Assembly: GCF_000269985.1 (NCBI RefSeq)
Contig: NC_016109.1
Location: 8,521,001-8,585,000, forward strand
DNA length: 64,000 bases
DNA from: Kitasatospora setae KM-6054
Lineage (GTDB): Bacteria; Actinomycetota; Actinomycetes; Streptomycetales; Streptomycetaceae
Reading direction: 5' to 3'
In this document: in pieces, positions 51,727 through 60,432 of the stretch
How positions within the stretch are numbered: the first letter of the stretch is position 1
Layout of the letters: each line of letters starts with the position of its first letter
Program-made: the position numbers and the translations under genes
The notes under the pieces: generated by a model
Database searches by the model: none
What the model saw: only the letters and a program-made list of their open reading frames with translations
Told to the model about the DNA's origin: nothing

Positions 51727-52623
51727 TCAGATACCGAGATAGGGGGCGATAGTGGCAGCCGTGGCCGCAGACCGCAGGTAGTTGTCGGCGTGATGGAAAC
51801 GGTAGTGGGCGCTGACGGTGGCGGTGTGGTCCAGGGCGATCCCGTCGAAGAACCTGGAAAGCTTGGGCGGAACCGCGACGGGGTCACCGGGATCGGCGAT
51901 GTTCACCCAGCGCGTCCCACCCGGCAGACCCACGCCCCGCAACTGCGGGCCGTCCGCCGGACGCGGCGCGGGGACGAGACGATCGAAGACCACGCGCGGC
52001 AGCGCCAGCGGCGAACCGAGCGTGAGGAACAGCTCAGGCCGCAACTCCGGATGGGCGTGCAGGGCCTCGTAGGCGACGACCGACCCCAGCGAATGCGCGA
52101 CGACGACACGCGGCCGATGCCGGGCGATCCGCGCCGCGACCTCCTCACGCGCCGCGATACGCTCCGGGGCGTCCGCAGAACGCAAGTACGCGGCCACCTC
52201 ACCACACACCACCCGGATGAAGACCGCCAGCGGCCCCTCCGCCAAGTCGAACCTGCGCGCCAACCACGAGGAGAACGCGCGCAACGGCACCGCGGCATGC
52301 CCCTGCGCCACCTCCTCGGCCAGCCCCAACTCCCGCGCCCACACGTCCAGAAACTCCTGCGCCAGCGGGTCGTCCAGGAAGTCGCCGCCCTGCCCGCCCT
52401 GGGCGACCGGCCCGGGGCGGAGCCGGTCCGCGTAGTACGCGAAGTCGACATCGAGCCGCTCCGGAGAGACGCCGAGGCCGGCCGCCAACTCCCTCGCCCA
52501 GGTGGCAGACTTCCGTGTGCGCTCCTCCTCCTTGCGGGTATCGGGGGTTTCGCCTTTGAACCTGTTGTGGATGCCGTGAACGGCGACGACCCGAAGCGGT
52601 GAAGCGGTCTCAATGCTGGTCAA
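51727..52623 (-). CDS. Alpha/beta hydrolase coupled to the caspase-NACHT-WD40 gene
   Basis: 298 aa. Start TTG 52623, forming TTGA with the preceding stop and preceded by a perfect AGGAGG at 5 nt; a TTG one codon earlier is possible. The fold shows VVAVHGIHNRF (oxyanion), nucleophile Ser178 in VVVAHSLGSVVAYEAL, an Asp in NIADPGDPVAVPP and a His in the SAHYRFHHADNYL tail. Lipase/esterase-like, soluble, with a helical insert (LAQEFLDVWARELGLAEEV). It is the second gene of a two-gene unit; a likely role is effector or partner of the large protein. Its lipid or ester substrate is unknown. Confidence 0.82.
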   Translation of the reverse strand: MTSIETASPLRVVAVHGIHNRFKGETPDTRKEEERTRKSATWARELAAGLGVSPERLDVDFAYYADRLRPGPVAQGGQGGDFLDDPLAQEFLDVWARELGLAEEVAQGHAAVPLRAFSSWLARRFDLAEGPLAVFIRVVCGEVAAYLRSADAPERIAAREEVAARIARHRPRVVVAHSLGSVVAYEALHAHPELRPELFLTLGSPLALPRVVFDRLVPAPRPADGPQLRGVGLPGGTRWVNIADPGDPVAVPPKLSRFFDGIALDHTATVSAHYRFHHADNYLRSAATAATIAPYLGI

Positions 52624-55600
52624 CAAAGCCTCCTGATCATGGGTTCAAGGCTGAGGGCAGCCACTTCATAGCCGAAGCCGACCACCACGATGCCGGCTGC
52701 GGTGATGGTGACGGCCTGTACCGCAGCCGGAAAGTGAAATGTGGTGAGGCAGGTGCCGGTGGTCAGGTCCCATACCCGCACTGACCGGTCGTTGCCTCCG
52801 GTGACGGCGTGCGGGCGGTTTCCCAGGACTGTCACTGCCACCGCGTTCACCCAGCGGGTGTGGCCGGTGAGTTCGCGGACTTGGGTACCGGTGCTAAGGT
52901 CCCATACCCGCACTGACCGGTCGTCGCCGGCGGTGACGGCGTGCGGGCGGCTTTCCAGCACTGTTACTGCCACCGCGTTCACCCCCCCTGTATGGCCGGT
53001 GAGTTCGCGGACTTGGGTGCCGGTGCTAAGGTCCCATACCCGCACTGACCGGTCGTTGCCTCCGGTGACGGCGTGCGGGCGGCTTCCCAGGACTGTTACT
53101 GCCACCGCGTTCACCCCGCCTGTATGGCCGGTGAGTTCGCGGACTTGGGTGCCGGTGCTAAGGTCCCATACCCGCACTGACCGGTCGTCGCCGGCGGTGA
53201 CGGCGTGCGGGCGGTTTCCCAGCACTGTCACTGCCGCCGCGTTCACCCCGCCTGTATGGCCGGTGAGTTCGCGGACTTGGGTGCCGGTGCTAAGGTCCCA
53301 TACCCGCACTGACCGGTCGTCGCCGGCGGTGACGGCGTGCGGGCGGTTTCCCAGCACTGTCACTGCCACCGCGTTCACCCCGCCTGTATGGCCGGTGAGT
53401 TCGCGGACTTGGGTACCGGTGGTCAGGTCGCACGCCCTCACCAGCCGGTCGTCGCCTCCGGTGACGGCGTGCGGGCGGTTTCCCAGGACTGTCACTGCCA
53501 CCGCGTTCACCCCGCGAGTGTGGCCGGTGAGTTCGCGGACTTGGGTGCCGGTGGTCAGGTCCCACACCCGCACTGACCGGTCGTCGCCTCCGGTGACGGC
53601 GTGCGGGCGGCCTTCCAGGACTGTCACTGCCACCGCGTTCACCCCGCCTGTATGGCCGGTGAGTTCGCGGACTTGGGTACCGGTGGTCAGGTCCCACGCC
53701 CTCACCAGCCGGTCGTCGCCGGCGGTGACGGCGTGCGGGCGGCCTTCCAGGACTGTCACTGCCACCGCGTTCACCCAGTCGGTGTGGCCGGTGAGTTCGC
53801 GGACTTGGGTACCGGTGCTAAGGTCCCATACCCGCACTGACCGGTCGTCGCCGGCGGTGACGGCGTGCGGGCGGCCTTCCAGGACTGTCACTGCCACCGC
53901 GTTCACCCGGCCGGTGTGGCCGGTGAGTTCGCGGACTTGGGTGCCGGTGGTCAGGTCCCACACCCGCACTGACCGGTCGTTGTCGGCGGTGACGGCGTGC
54001 GGGCGGCCTTCCAGGACTGTCACGGCCACCGCGTTCACCCGGCCGGTGTGGCCGGTGAGTTCGCGGACTTGGGTGCCGGTGGTCAGGTCCCACACCCGCA
54101 CTGACCGGTCGTTGTCGGCGGTGACGGCGTGTGGACGGCCTTCCAGGACTGTCACGGCCGCCGCTTTCACCCGGCCGGTGTGGCCGGTGAGTTGGCGGAC
54201 TTGGGTGCCGGTGGTCAGGTCCCATGCCCACACCGAGTGGCCTCCGGTGACGGCGTGCGGGCGGTTTCCCAGGACTGTCACTGCCACCGCGTCCATCTCC
54301 CCGGTGGGGCCCGTGAGTTCGCGGACTTGGGTGCCGGTGGTCAGGTCCCACACCCGCACTGACCGGTCGTCGCCGACGGTAACGGCGTGCGGGCGGCTTT
54401 CCAGGAGCGTCACCGCCACCGCGCGCACCCTGCCGGTGTGGCCTGGCAGGGTGCTGACCAAGGCTGGCGTGACCTGGCTGCCCGTTGCCCATCGCACCGT
54501 CCAGTCGCCGTCGCCGGGCAGTTGGTCCTGAAGCGGTGCGTTTTGGAACCGCGCGGCGTCCAGCGCGAGGAGTTGGCGCCGCGCCGCAGGTGGCAGCGTG
54601 TGGTGGAGGCCCCAGGAAGCGCGGTAGACGGCGGCGTTGAGCCTGGCCCGGTCGGAGTGGGCGTGGGTCAGGGTGTTGGCGAGGGTGTGGGGATCGGCGT
54701 GCTGGAGGTAGCGGCCGTCGTCGAGGAGTTCGTCCAGGCGTCCGGCGTCGACTGCGTGCTGGGCGGTGTGGCGCAGCAGGTAACCGGCCGCGTGCTGCCA
54801 CGACATGTCGCCGGTCGAATCCCGGGGGACGCAGTCCAGGAGCCGTTCGAACAGGCGCTCCGCCGGATCGGGCGCGGGGCGCCCGGTGGTCGGGGCGCTC
54901 TCGTCGGAGGGTGGGCTGGCGGGCCGGCGGAGCCAGTCGGCGAGGCCTTCGTGGAAGAGGCGGTAGAGGGTGGTGCCGTCGGTGTCGATGTCGCGGCGCA
55001 GGTAGAAGCGTGCTGCCCCGTCGAGGAGGGTGTACAGGTCTCGCTGGGAGAGGGGAGGGGCGCCGTCGGCGGTGAACGCGGCGGCCGCGTGGGCCAGGAC
55101 GCTCTCGGGCATGCCTCGGCCCTGGGCGTAGGCGAGTGCGGTGAGGACGGGGCGCAGGTGGATCCGGTCGGAGTGGCGTCGTAGGTCGATTTCGAGGAGG
55201 TCGGGCAACTCGCGGGGCGCGGCCCGGCCCAAGTGTACGGCGTCCTCGACCGTGGCGGCGGGCGGGGTGGCCAGCAGGAGGTGGACGTAGAGTCCGGCGG
55301 TGAGGAACTCCCCCCATTGCAGGGCTTCGTGGTCGGCCGGACCGGGGGCGGTGAGTGTTTCGGCGATCGTCTCGGCCAGGGCGTTCCGGACGGGGCGCAG
55401 GGTGGCGCGGGTGTAGGGGCCGTCGGCGGTCAGGAGCCGTTTGGTGTAGGCGGCCACGTCGCGGCGGATCTCGTCCGGTGCGACGGTGCTCAGGTCCGTG
55501 CACGCTCCGGTGTTCCGCGCCAGGCCGAGGAGTTGGTGGAACCGGGCGTCCTCGCGGGTGGCGACCAGCAGGCGCAGTCGGCTGTCCGCCGTCTGTGCGT

Positions 55601-57005
55601 GTCGGGCGAGCGGGAGCAGCAGGGCGGTGGTGATGTCCTGGGGTTGCAGGGCTTCGTCGAGGGCGTCGATGACGATGGTGACCGGCCGGCTGTCGGGGGG
55701 CAGCAGGTTCAGCAGCAGTTGTACCGGGTTTCCGGCCGGGTCCTGGGTTTCTCCGTCCGGTGGTGTGGTGCTGTGGAGGGCGCTGATGTGGCGCAGTTGG
55801 CGGGCCAGTGAGGCGGTGATGTCGTCGAGGCCGAGGCGTCGTGCGTGGACGGCCGCGATCCGGTGGTTCTCGTCGGGTACGTGGTCGTCGAGTCCGGCCC
55901 ACAGGGGGCGAGTGTGGCGGCGCAGGGCGGGGTGGGCGGCGCACAGCAGGATGCCGAGGAGCGCGGACTTGCCGGCTCCGGCCTTGCCGGTGACCACGCG
56001 CAGTCCGGGGGCGGCGGTGTCGTCGTCCAACCAGCGGGTGAGGGTGTCGAGTTGGGTGGTGCGGCCGGTGAAGTAGCCTTCGGCCCAGTCGCGGTCCACG
56101 GGTTCGGCGCCGCCGGCGCGGCGCATGAAGTGCAGCGGGTCGGCGGCCCAGTCGGCCAGGCGGGCGATCTCCGGGGGCAGGTCCGGTATCGGTGCGGTGT
56201 CGTGGGCGTTGTAGGAGGGGTTGGGGAAGAACGGCAGGTGGGACAGGTCGGCGTGGCCGGGGACGAGGCTGGTCAGGATGGACTGCGGCAGTCCGTTGGA
56301 CTGTCGGGCCAGTTCGTCGACGGTGCGGTCAATGTCCCGCCAGACCGTGTCGGGCGGGATGTACCGCAGGGAGGGGTCGAAGCGGACCTCCAGGTCGCGG
56401 TACTTCTCCAGTACCCGTACCAGGGCCCGGCTCAGCCGGTACCCGAACGCCTGCCGGTCCGGTCCCGTCGCGGCCAGCACCCAGGCCCGACGTCTGTCCA
56501 CGTCCATCCGCGAGTGCCAGGCGGTCACCGCAGCCTGTCCGGCGTAGCAGACGTCCAGGACGAACAGGGTCATCGGCCGGTGCCGCCCGGGGTGGTCCTC
56601 GATCAGGTCGATCCACCCGCCCACCGGCCGGCCCAGGCGCTCGCCGTCGCTGCCCAGGATGTACAGCTTCTCGCTGCTGCCCTCGGCCAGCTCTCCGTGC
56701 CCGACGATGTGCACGATCAGCACGTCGGCGTCCTCGGCCTCGACGGCGGCCTCCACCAGTTTCCCGTGGTCGGCCGCTCCTTCGGCGCCTGCCTCGGCCG
56801 CCGTTGTCGGGTGCCGCGCCGTGTACCGGAACTCCTCCAGGATCTTCGCGACCCGGTCGGCGTGGCCGGGGGCCTCCTCCAGGACGTCCAGGCCGAATCG
56901 CGGCGAATCGCCGTCCTCGGTGGGCGTCAGCGCGATCCCCAGCGACAGCACCACGTGCCGCGGTTCGCCCGTGCCCTCCGGCCGCTCCACCCTTGACGCC
57001 AGCAC
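52620..57005 (-). CDS. Caspase-like / NACHT-type STAND ATPase / WD40 repeat protein
   Basis: 1461 aa from GTG 57005. Residues 15-260 are a caspase-like (C14) protease: SLGIALTPTEDGD at the start, catalytic His103 in VHIVGHGE and Cys153 in LFVLDVCYAG, then TVDELARQSNGLPQSI. A linker leads to FTGR and the NTPase at about 310-600 with Walker A GKAGAGKS (340-347), Walker B VTIVIDALDEA (about 442-452) and sensor LLVATREDARF. A helical region (600-850) follows, then about 13 WD40 repeats of 44 residues and one degenerate blade (853-1461). STAND ATPases with caspase or other effectors and WD40 or TPR sensors act in defence and programmed death in multicellular bacteria; here I infer sensing by the propellers, ATP-driven assembly, and proteolysis. 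Coupled to the hydrolase gene. Confidence 0.93.
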   Translation of the reverse strand: MLASRVERPEGTGEPRHVVLSLGIALTPTEDGDSPRFGLDVLEEAPGHADRVAKILEEFRYTARHPTTAAEAGAEGAADHGKLVEAAVEAEDADVLIVHIVGHGELAEGSSEKLYILGSDGERLGRPVGGWIDLIEDHPGRHRPMTLFVLDVCYAGQAAVTAWHSRMDVDRRRAWVLAATGPDRQAFGYRLSRALVRVLEKYRDLEVRFDPSLRYIPPDTVWRDIDRTVDELARQSNGLPQSILTSLVPGHADLSHLPFFPNPSYNAHDTAPIPDLPPEIARLADWAADPLHFMRRAGGAEPVDRDWAEGYFTGRTTQLDTLTRWLDDDTAAPGLRVVTGKAGAGKSALLGILLCAAHPALRRHTRPLWAGLDDHVPDENHRIAAVHARRLGLDDITASLARQLRHISALHSTTPPDGETQDPAGNPVQLLLNLLPPDSRPVTIVIDALDEALQPQDITTALLLPLARHAQTADSRLRLLVATREDARFHQLLGLARNTGACTDLSTVAPDEIRRDVAAYTKRLLTADGPYTRATLRPVRNALAETIAETLTAPGPADHEALQWGEFLTAGLYVHLLLATPPAATVEDAVHLGRAAPRELPDLLEIDLRRHSDRIHLRPVLTALAYAQGRGMPESVLAHAAAAFTADGAPPLSQRDLYTLLDGAARFYLRRDIDTDGTTLYRLFHEGLADWLRRPASPPSDESAPTTGRPAPDPAERLFERLLDCVPRDSTGDMSWQHAAGYLLRHTAQHAVDAGRLDELLDDGRYLQHADPHTLANTLTHAHSDRARLNAAVYRASWGLHHTLPPAARRQLLALDAARFQNAPLQDQLPGDGDWTVRWATGSQVTPALVSTLPGHTGRVRAVAVTLLESRPHAVTVGDDRSVRVWDLTTGTQVRELTGPTGEMDAVAVTVLGNRPHAVTGGHSVWAWDLTTGTQVRQLTGHTGRVKAAAVTVLEGRPHAVTADNDRSVRVWDLTTGTQVRELTGHTGRVNAVAVTVLEGRPHAVTADNDRSVRVWDLTTGTQVRELTGHTGRVNAVAVTVLEGRPHAVTAGDDRSVRVWDLSTGTQVRELTGHTDWVNAVAVTVLEGRPHAVTAGDDRLVRAWDLTTGTQVRELTGHTGGVNAVAVTVLEGRPHAVTGGDDRSVRVWDLTTGTQVRELTGHTRGVNAVAVTVLGNRPHAVTGGDDRLVRACDLTTGTQVRELTGHTGGVNAVAVTVLGNRPHAVTAGDDRSVRVWDLSTGTQVRELTGHTGGVNAAAVTVLGNRPHAVTAGDDRSVRVWDLSTGTQVRELTGHTGGVNAVAVTVLGSRPHAVTGGNDRSVRVWDLSTGTQVRELTGHTGGVNAVAVTVLESRPHAVTAGDDRSVRVWDLSTGTQVRELTGHTRWVNAVAVTVLGNRPHAVTGGNDRSVRVWDLTTGTCLTTFHFPAAVQAVTITAAGIVVVGFGYEVAALSLEPMIRRLC
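52740..54449 (-). repeat. Thirteen near-identical 132-bp WD40 repeats
   Basis: Repeats GHTGxVNAVAVTVL.xRPHAVT.xDDRSVRVWDLTTGTQVRELT, 44 residues each; the DNA period is exactly 132 bp and even third codon positions are conserved. Repeat 2 is two residues shorter (GGHSVWAWDL). A worn 14th blade (AVQAVTITAAGIVVVGFGY) follows, giving 14 in all, enough for two seven-bladed propellers. Confidence 0.95.
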
Positions 57006-57102
57006 TGTCCGCCCCCGGCCCCTCGTCCACTCGATCAGCAGCAGGTCCGACGATAGGGACTCCGGGCCCCGGCGGTGGCCGGATCATCAAGATCGGTCAA
57101 CG

Positions 57103-57139
57103 GGCCGTCCCCGGGCGGCGGAACCGCCCGGGGACGGCC
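57103..57139 (-). terminator. Terminator of the lig operon
   Basis: Perfect 16-bp stem GGCCGTCCCCGGGCGG/CCGCCCGGGGACGGCC with a 5-nt loop, 7 bp past the last stop of the operon and before the caspase gene. Confidence 0.85.
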
Positions 57140-57145
57140 GGGGCG

Positions 57146-58147
57146 TCAGCCCGCCGCGCCGCAGCGTTCGGTGTCGATCTCCGGCAGGGTCGCCTCCGCG
57201 TAGCGCGAGCCGTGCACCGTCTCGTCGGAGAGGATCCGGCCGGCCGCCGCCAGCAGGTCGGCCGGGACGTCCAGGCCGAGGACGGCGACGTCCTCGCGCA
57301 GGTGGTCGACCGAGCGGGTGCCGGGGATGGCGATGACGTGCTCGCCGCGCGAGAGCACCCAGGCCAGGGCGAGTTGGGCGACGGTCAGGCCCGCGCCGGC
57401 GGCCAGGTCGGCGAGTTCGGCGCGCAGCGCCAGGTTGGCCGGGTAGTGGGCGTCGGTGAAGCGCGGCATGGCGTGCCGGATGTCGCCGGGCGGCAGGTCG
57501 GCCAGCGCGGGCGGCGCGCCGGTCAGGAAGCCGCGCCCGACCGGGCTGAACGCGACCAGGGCGGTGCCGAGTTCGCGGGTGGCGGCCAGGGTGCCGCGCT
57601 CCGGGTTGCGGGTCCACAGGCTGTACTCGTTCTGCAGCGCCGCGACCGGGTGCACCGCGTGCGCCCGGCGCAGGGTGGCCGCCGACACCTCGGACAGGCC
57701 GATCGCGCGGACCTTGCCCGCCGCGACCAGCCCGGCCAGCGCGCCGACGCTCTCCTCGACCGGGACGGACCCGTCCAACCGGTGCAGGTAGTAGAGGTCG
57801 ATCACGTCGGTGCCGAGCCGGGCCAGCGCCTCGTCGGCGGTGCGCCGGATCGTCTCCGGGCGGCCGTCGATGACGCGCCGCCCGTCCACGCCCGTCATGC
57901 CGCACTTGGAGGCCAGCACGATCTGCTCCCGGTACGGGCCGAGCACCCGGCCGACCAGCTCCTCGTTGGCGCCGAAGCCGTACAGCGCGGCCGTGTCGAA
58001 GAGCGTGACGCCCGCGTCCAGCGCGGCCAGCAGCAGCTTCGCGGCGTCCTCCGGGGCGGGCGGGGTGCCGTAGGCGTGGCTGAGGTTCATGCAGCCGAGG
58101 CCGACGGCCGGGACCTCGAACGGCCCGATCCCGCGGAAGGCGTTCAC
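57146..58147 (-). CDS. Aldo/keto reductase, last gene of the lig operon
   Basis: 333 aa, GTG overlapping the ligC stop. AKR TIM barrel: VGLGCMNLSHAYG, LFDTAALYGFGANEELVGRVL (catalytic Asp/Tyr), ASKCGM (Lys), YYLHRLD (His) and C-terminal GTRSVDHLREDV (NADPH phosphate binding). The 4,5-cleavage pathway has no AKR step, so it may reduce a side product or aldehyde precursor, or serve a linked substrate. Proper family length. Confidence 0.88.
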   Translation of the reverse strand: MNAFRGIGPFEVPAVGLGCMNLSHAYGTPPAPEDAAKLLLAALDAGVTLFDTAALYGFGANEELVGRVLGPYREQIVLASKCGMTGVDGRRVIDGRPETIRRTADEALARLGTDVIDLYYLHRLDGSVPVEESVGALAGLVAAGKVRAIGLSEVSAATLRRAHAVHPVAALQNEYSLWTRNPERGTLAATRELGTALVAFSPVGRGFLTGAPPALADLPPGDIRHAMPRFTDAHYPANLALRAELADLAAGAGLTVAQLALAWVLSRGEHVIAIPGTRSVDHLREDVAVLGLDVPADLLAAAGRILSDETVHGSRYAEATLPEIDTERCGAAG

Positions 58148-59118
58148 GCGCCCACCGGTTCGGCGAGCTGCCGTTCGAGGTCGGCCAGCGTGCGGTAGCA
58201 GGGCAGTACCTGGGCGAGCGAGGCGTTCGGTTCGCGGCCCTCGCGGATCGCGGCCGTGAACTCGCGGTCCTGCAGTTCGATGCCGTCCAGCGAGACGTCG
58301 ATGCCGCTGACGTCGATCGGTTCGTCTTCTCCGGTCACCAGGTCATCGTAGCGAGCCAGGTAGGTGCCGGTGTCGCCGATGTAGCGGAAGAAGGTGCCGA
58401 GCGGGCCGTCGTTGTTGAAGGACAGCGAGAGGGTGCAGATCGCGCCGCTCGCCGCCTGCAACTGGATCGACATGTCCATCGCGATGCCCAGTTCGGGGTG
58501 GACCGGGCCCTGGAGCGCGTTCGCCCGGACGATCGGCGAGCCGGTCTGGTAGGCGAACAGGTCGACGGTGTGCGCGGCGTGGTGCCACAGCAGGTGGTCG
58601 GTCCAACTGCGCTGCTGGCCGAGGGCGTTGAGGTTGCTGCGGCGGAAGAAGTAGGTCTGCACGTCCAGCTGCTGGATGCTCAGCTCGCCGGCCGCGATCC
58701 GCCGCCGGATCCACTGGTGGCTGGGGTTGAAGCGGCGGGTGTGCCCGGCCATCGCGACCAGGCCGGTGCGCTCCGCGGCCGCGGCGGACGCCTCGGCGTC
58801 CGGCAGCGAGGCCGCGACCGGGATCTCCACCTGCACGTGCTTGCCCGCCGCCAGGCACGCCCGGGTCTGCTCGGCGTGCAGCGGCGTCGGGGTGGCCAGG
58901 ATCACCGCGTCCACGTCGTCCATCGCCAGCACCTCGGCCAGGCTGCCGGCCGCCCGGCCGACGCCCTGCTCGGCGGCGAACCGCCGGGAGCTGTCCGGCG
59001 AGGAGGAGACCACGGCGGCCAGCTCCACGCCCTCGATCCGGCGCAGTGCGGCGGCGTGCTTGGCGCCGAACGCGCCGCCGCCGGCCAGGGCGATCCGCAG
59101 GGGCTGCTGGGTGGTCAT
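58144..59118 (-). CDS. ligC: 4-carboxy-2-hydroxymuconate semialdehyde dehydrogenase (LigC)
   Basis: 324 aa, GAGGAG ribosome site. Gfo/Idh/MocA fold with IALAGGGAFGAKHAAALRRI (NADP loop) and AGKHVQVEIPVAASL. The stretch GHTRRFNPSHQWI, LDVQTYFFRRSNLNALGQ, SWTDHLLWHHAAHTVDLFAYQTG and FNNDGPLGTFFRYIGDTGTYLARYDDL is very characteristic of LigC from protocatechuate 4,5-cleavage pathways. It oxidises the hemiacetal of the ring-cleavage product to 2-pyrone-4,6-dicarboxylate with NADP. Placed directly after the dioxygenase. Confidence 0.92.
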   Translation of the reverse strand: MTTQQPLRIALAGGGAFGAKHAAALRRIEGVELAAVVSSSPDSSRRFAAEQGVGRAAGSLAEVLAMDDVDAVILATPTPLHAEQTRACLAAGKHVQVEIPVAASLPDAEASAAAAERTGLVAMAGHTRRFNPSHQWIRRRIAAGELSIQQLDVQTYFFRRSNLNALGQQRSWTDHLLWHHAAHTVDLFAYQTGSPIVRANALQGPVHPELGIAMDMSIQLQAASGAICTLSLSFNNDGPLGTFFRYIGDTGTYLARYDDLVTGEDEPIDVSGIDVSLDGIELQDREFTAAIREGREPNASLAQVLPCYRTLADLERQLAEPVGA

Positions 59119-59119
59119 G

Positions 59120-60427
59120 TCAGTTCTCCTCGGTGGGCTGGGGGTGCTGGTTGGTCAGGATCAGGTGGCCGACGGCCGTGTTGGAGGCCGGCACGTGGTA
59201 GAAGCGGTGCTCGACGTCGACCGTGCCGCCGTCGTCGACGTCGCTCAGCGCGCCGCGCGCGATCAGCCACATCACCAGCTCGATGCCCTCCGAGCCGGCC
59301 TCCTCGACGTACTCCAGGTGCGGCACCCGGGCCAGGCCCGCCGGGTCGGTGACCAGCCGGTCCAGGAAGGCGTTGTCCCACTCCCGGTTGATCAGCCCGG
59401 CGCGCGGGCCCTGCAACTGGTGGCTCATCCCGCCGGTGCCCCACACCTGGACGTCCAGCGGGCGCGGGTACGACTCGACCGCCCGGCGCAGCGCCCGGCC
59501 CAGCTCGAAGCAGCGCGCCCCGGACGGCACCGGGTACTGCACCACGTTGACGTGCAGCGGGATCACCTTGCACGGCCACTTCTCGACCTCGCCGAACATC
59601 AGCGACAGCGGCACGGTCAGCCCGTGGTCGACCGGCATCTCGTTGGCCAGCGTCAGGTCGAAGTCGTCCTGGATCAGGCAGTGCGCCAGGTGCGCGGCCA
59701 GCTCCGGATCGCCCTCGACGCCCGGCACCGGGCGCGGGCCGTAGCCCTCGTCGGCGGTCGGGTAGGCGGCGCCGGTGCCCAGCACGAAGGTCGGGATCAG
59801 CGACAGGTCGAAGGCGCTGGCGTGGTCGTTGTAGACCAGGACCACCACGTCCGGGACGTGCGCGGCGGCCCAGCGCCGGGACGGCTCGTACCCGGCGAAC
59901 ACCGGCTGCCAGTACGGCTCGTCGGTCTTGCCGTGGTCCATGGCGGCGCCGATCGCCGGGACGTGCGAGGTGAACACGGCGGCCGAGACGGCGGCGTGCT
60001 CGGCGGGCGGGGTGTCGGCGGCGTGCGCGGCCTCCAGCACGGCGTGGTCGATCCGGCTGGCCGGGGCGGTGGCGGAGCGGCCGCCGGCCACCATCATGTC
60101 CCGGTACTCCTGCTCGGTCATGCCGGTCATCGAGCCCGCCATCTGCTGGAACGAGAACCCCAGCGTGGCACCCCACTTGGCGAGGAAGTAGATGTTCCCG
60201 CCCTCGCGCATCGCCGCGTTCAGGTCGCGGTCCAGCAGCGCCCGCCTCTGCTCCTCGCGCAGCGGCCAGGCGTCCAGGTAGCCGCGCTCGTCGGCCAGGT
60301 AGGCGGCCCGGTTCTCGGCCGTCATCAGCGACATGCAGAACTGGTTGAGGTGGTAGCCGCGGGCGGACTGCTCGGCGTCGAAGATCGTGGTGCCGGGCAC
60401 CAGCCGGTAGCTGCGGTCGATCGCCAT
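59120..60427 (-). CDS. ligAB: Fused protocatechuate 4,5-dioxygenase (LigA-LigB)
   Basis: 435 aa from ATG 60427. Residues 1-125 equal the alpha subunit LigA (LNQFCMSLMTAENRAAYLADERGYL, AMREGGNIYFLAKWGATLGFSFQQMAGSMTGMT). The rest is the class III extradiol beta subunit LigB, with iron ligands in FTSHVPAIG (His) and YNDHASAFD (His) and Glu in NREWDNAFL; acid-base His in GTGGMSHQLQG. In many bacteria A and B are separate; gallate dioxygenases are fused in the order B-A, while here A comes first. It opens protocatechuate between C4 and C5. Confidence 0.92.
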   Translation of the reverse strand: MAIDRSYRLVPGTTIFDAEQSARGYHLNQFCMSLMTAENRAAYLADERGYLDAWPLREEQRRALLDRDLNAAMREGGNIYFLAKWGATLGFSFQQMAGSMTGMTEQEYRDMMVAGGRSATAPASRIDHAVLEAAHAADTPPAEHAAVSAAVFTSHVPAIGAAMDHGKTDEPYWQPVFAGYEPSRRWAAAHVPDVVVLVYNDHASAFDLSLIPTFVLGTGAAYPTADEGYGPRPVPGVEGDPELAAHLAHCLIQDDFDLTLANEMPVDHGLTVPLSLMFGEVEKWPCKVIPLHVNVVQYPVPSGARCFELGRALRRAVESYPRPLDVQVWGTGGMSHQLQGPRAGLINREWDNAFLDRLVTDPAGLARVPHLEYVEEAGSEGIELVMWLIARGALSDVDDGGTVDVEHRFYHVPASNTAVGHLILTNQHPQPTEEN

Positions 60428-60432
60428 CGCGC

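Noticed and set aside
52741..54531. Repetitive open frame opposite the WD40 repeats
   Set aside because: It repeats only because the sense strand does; no start site or motif supports it.
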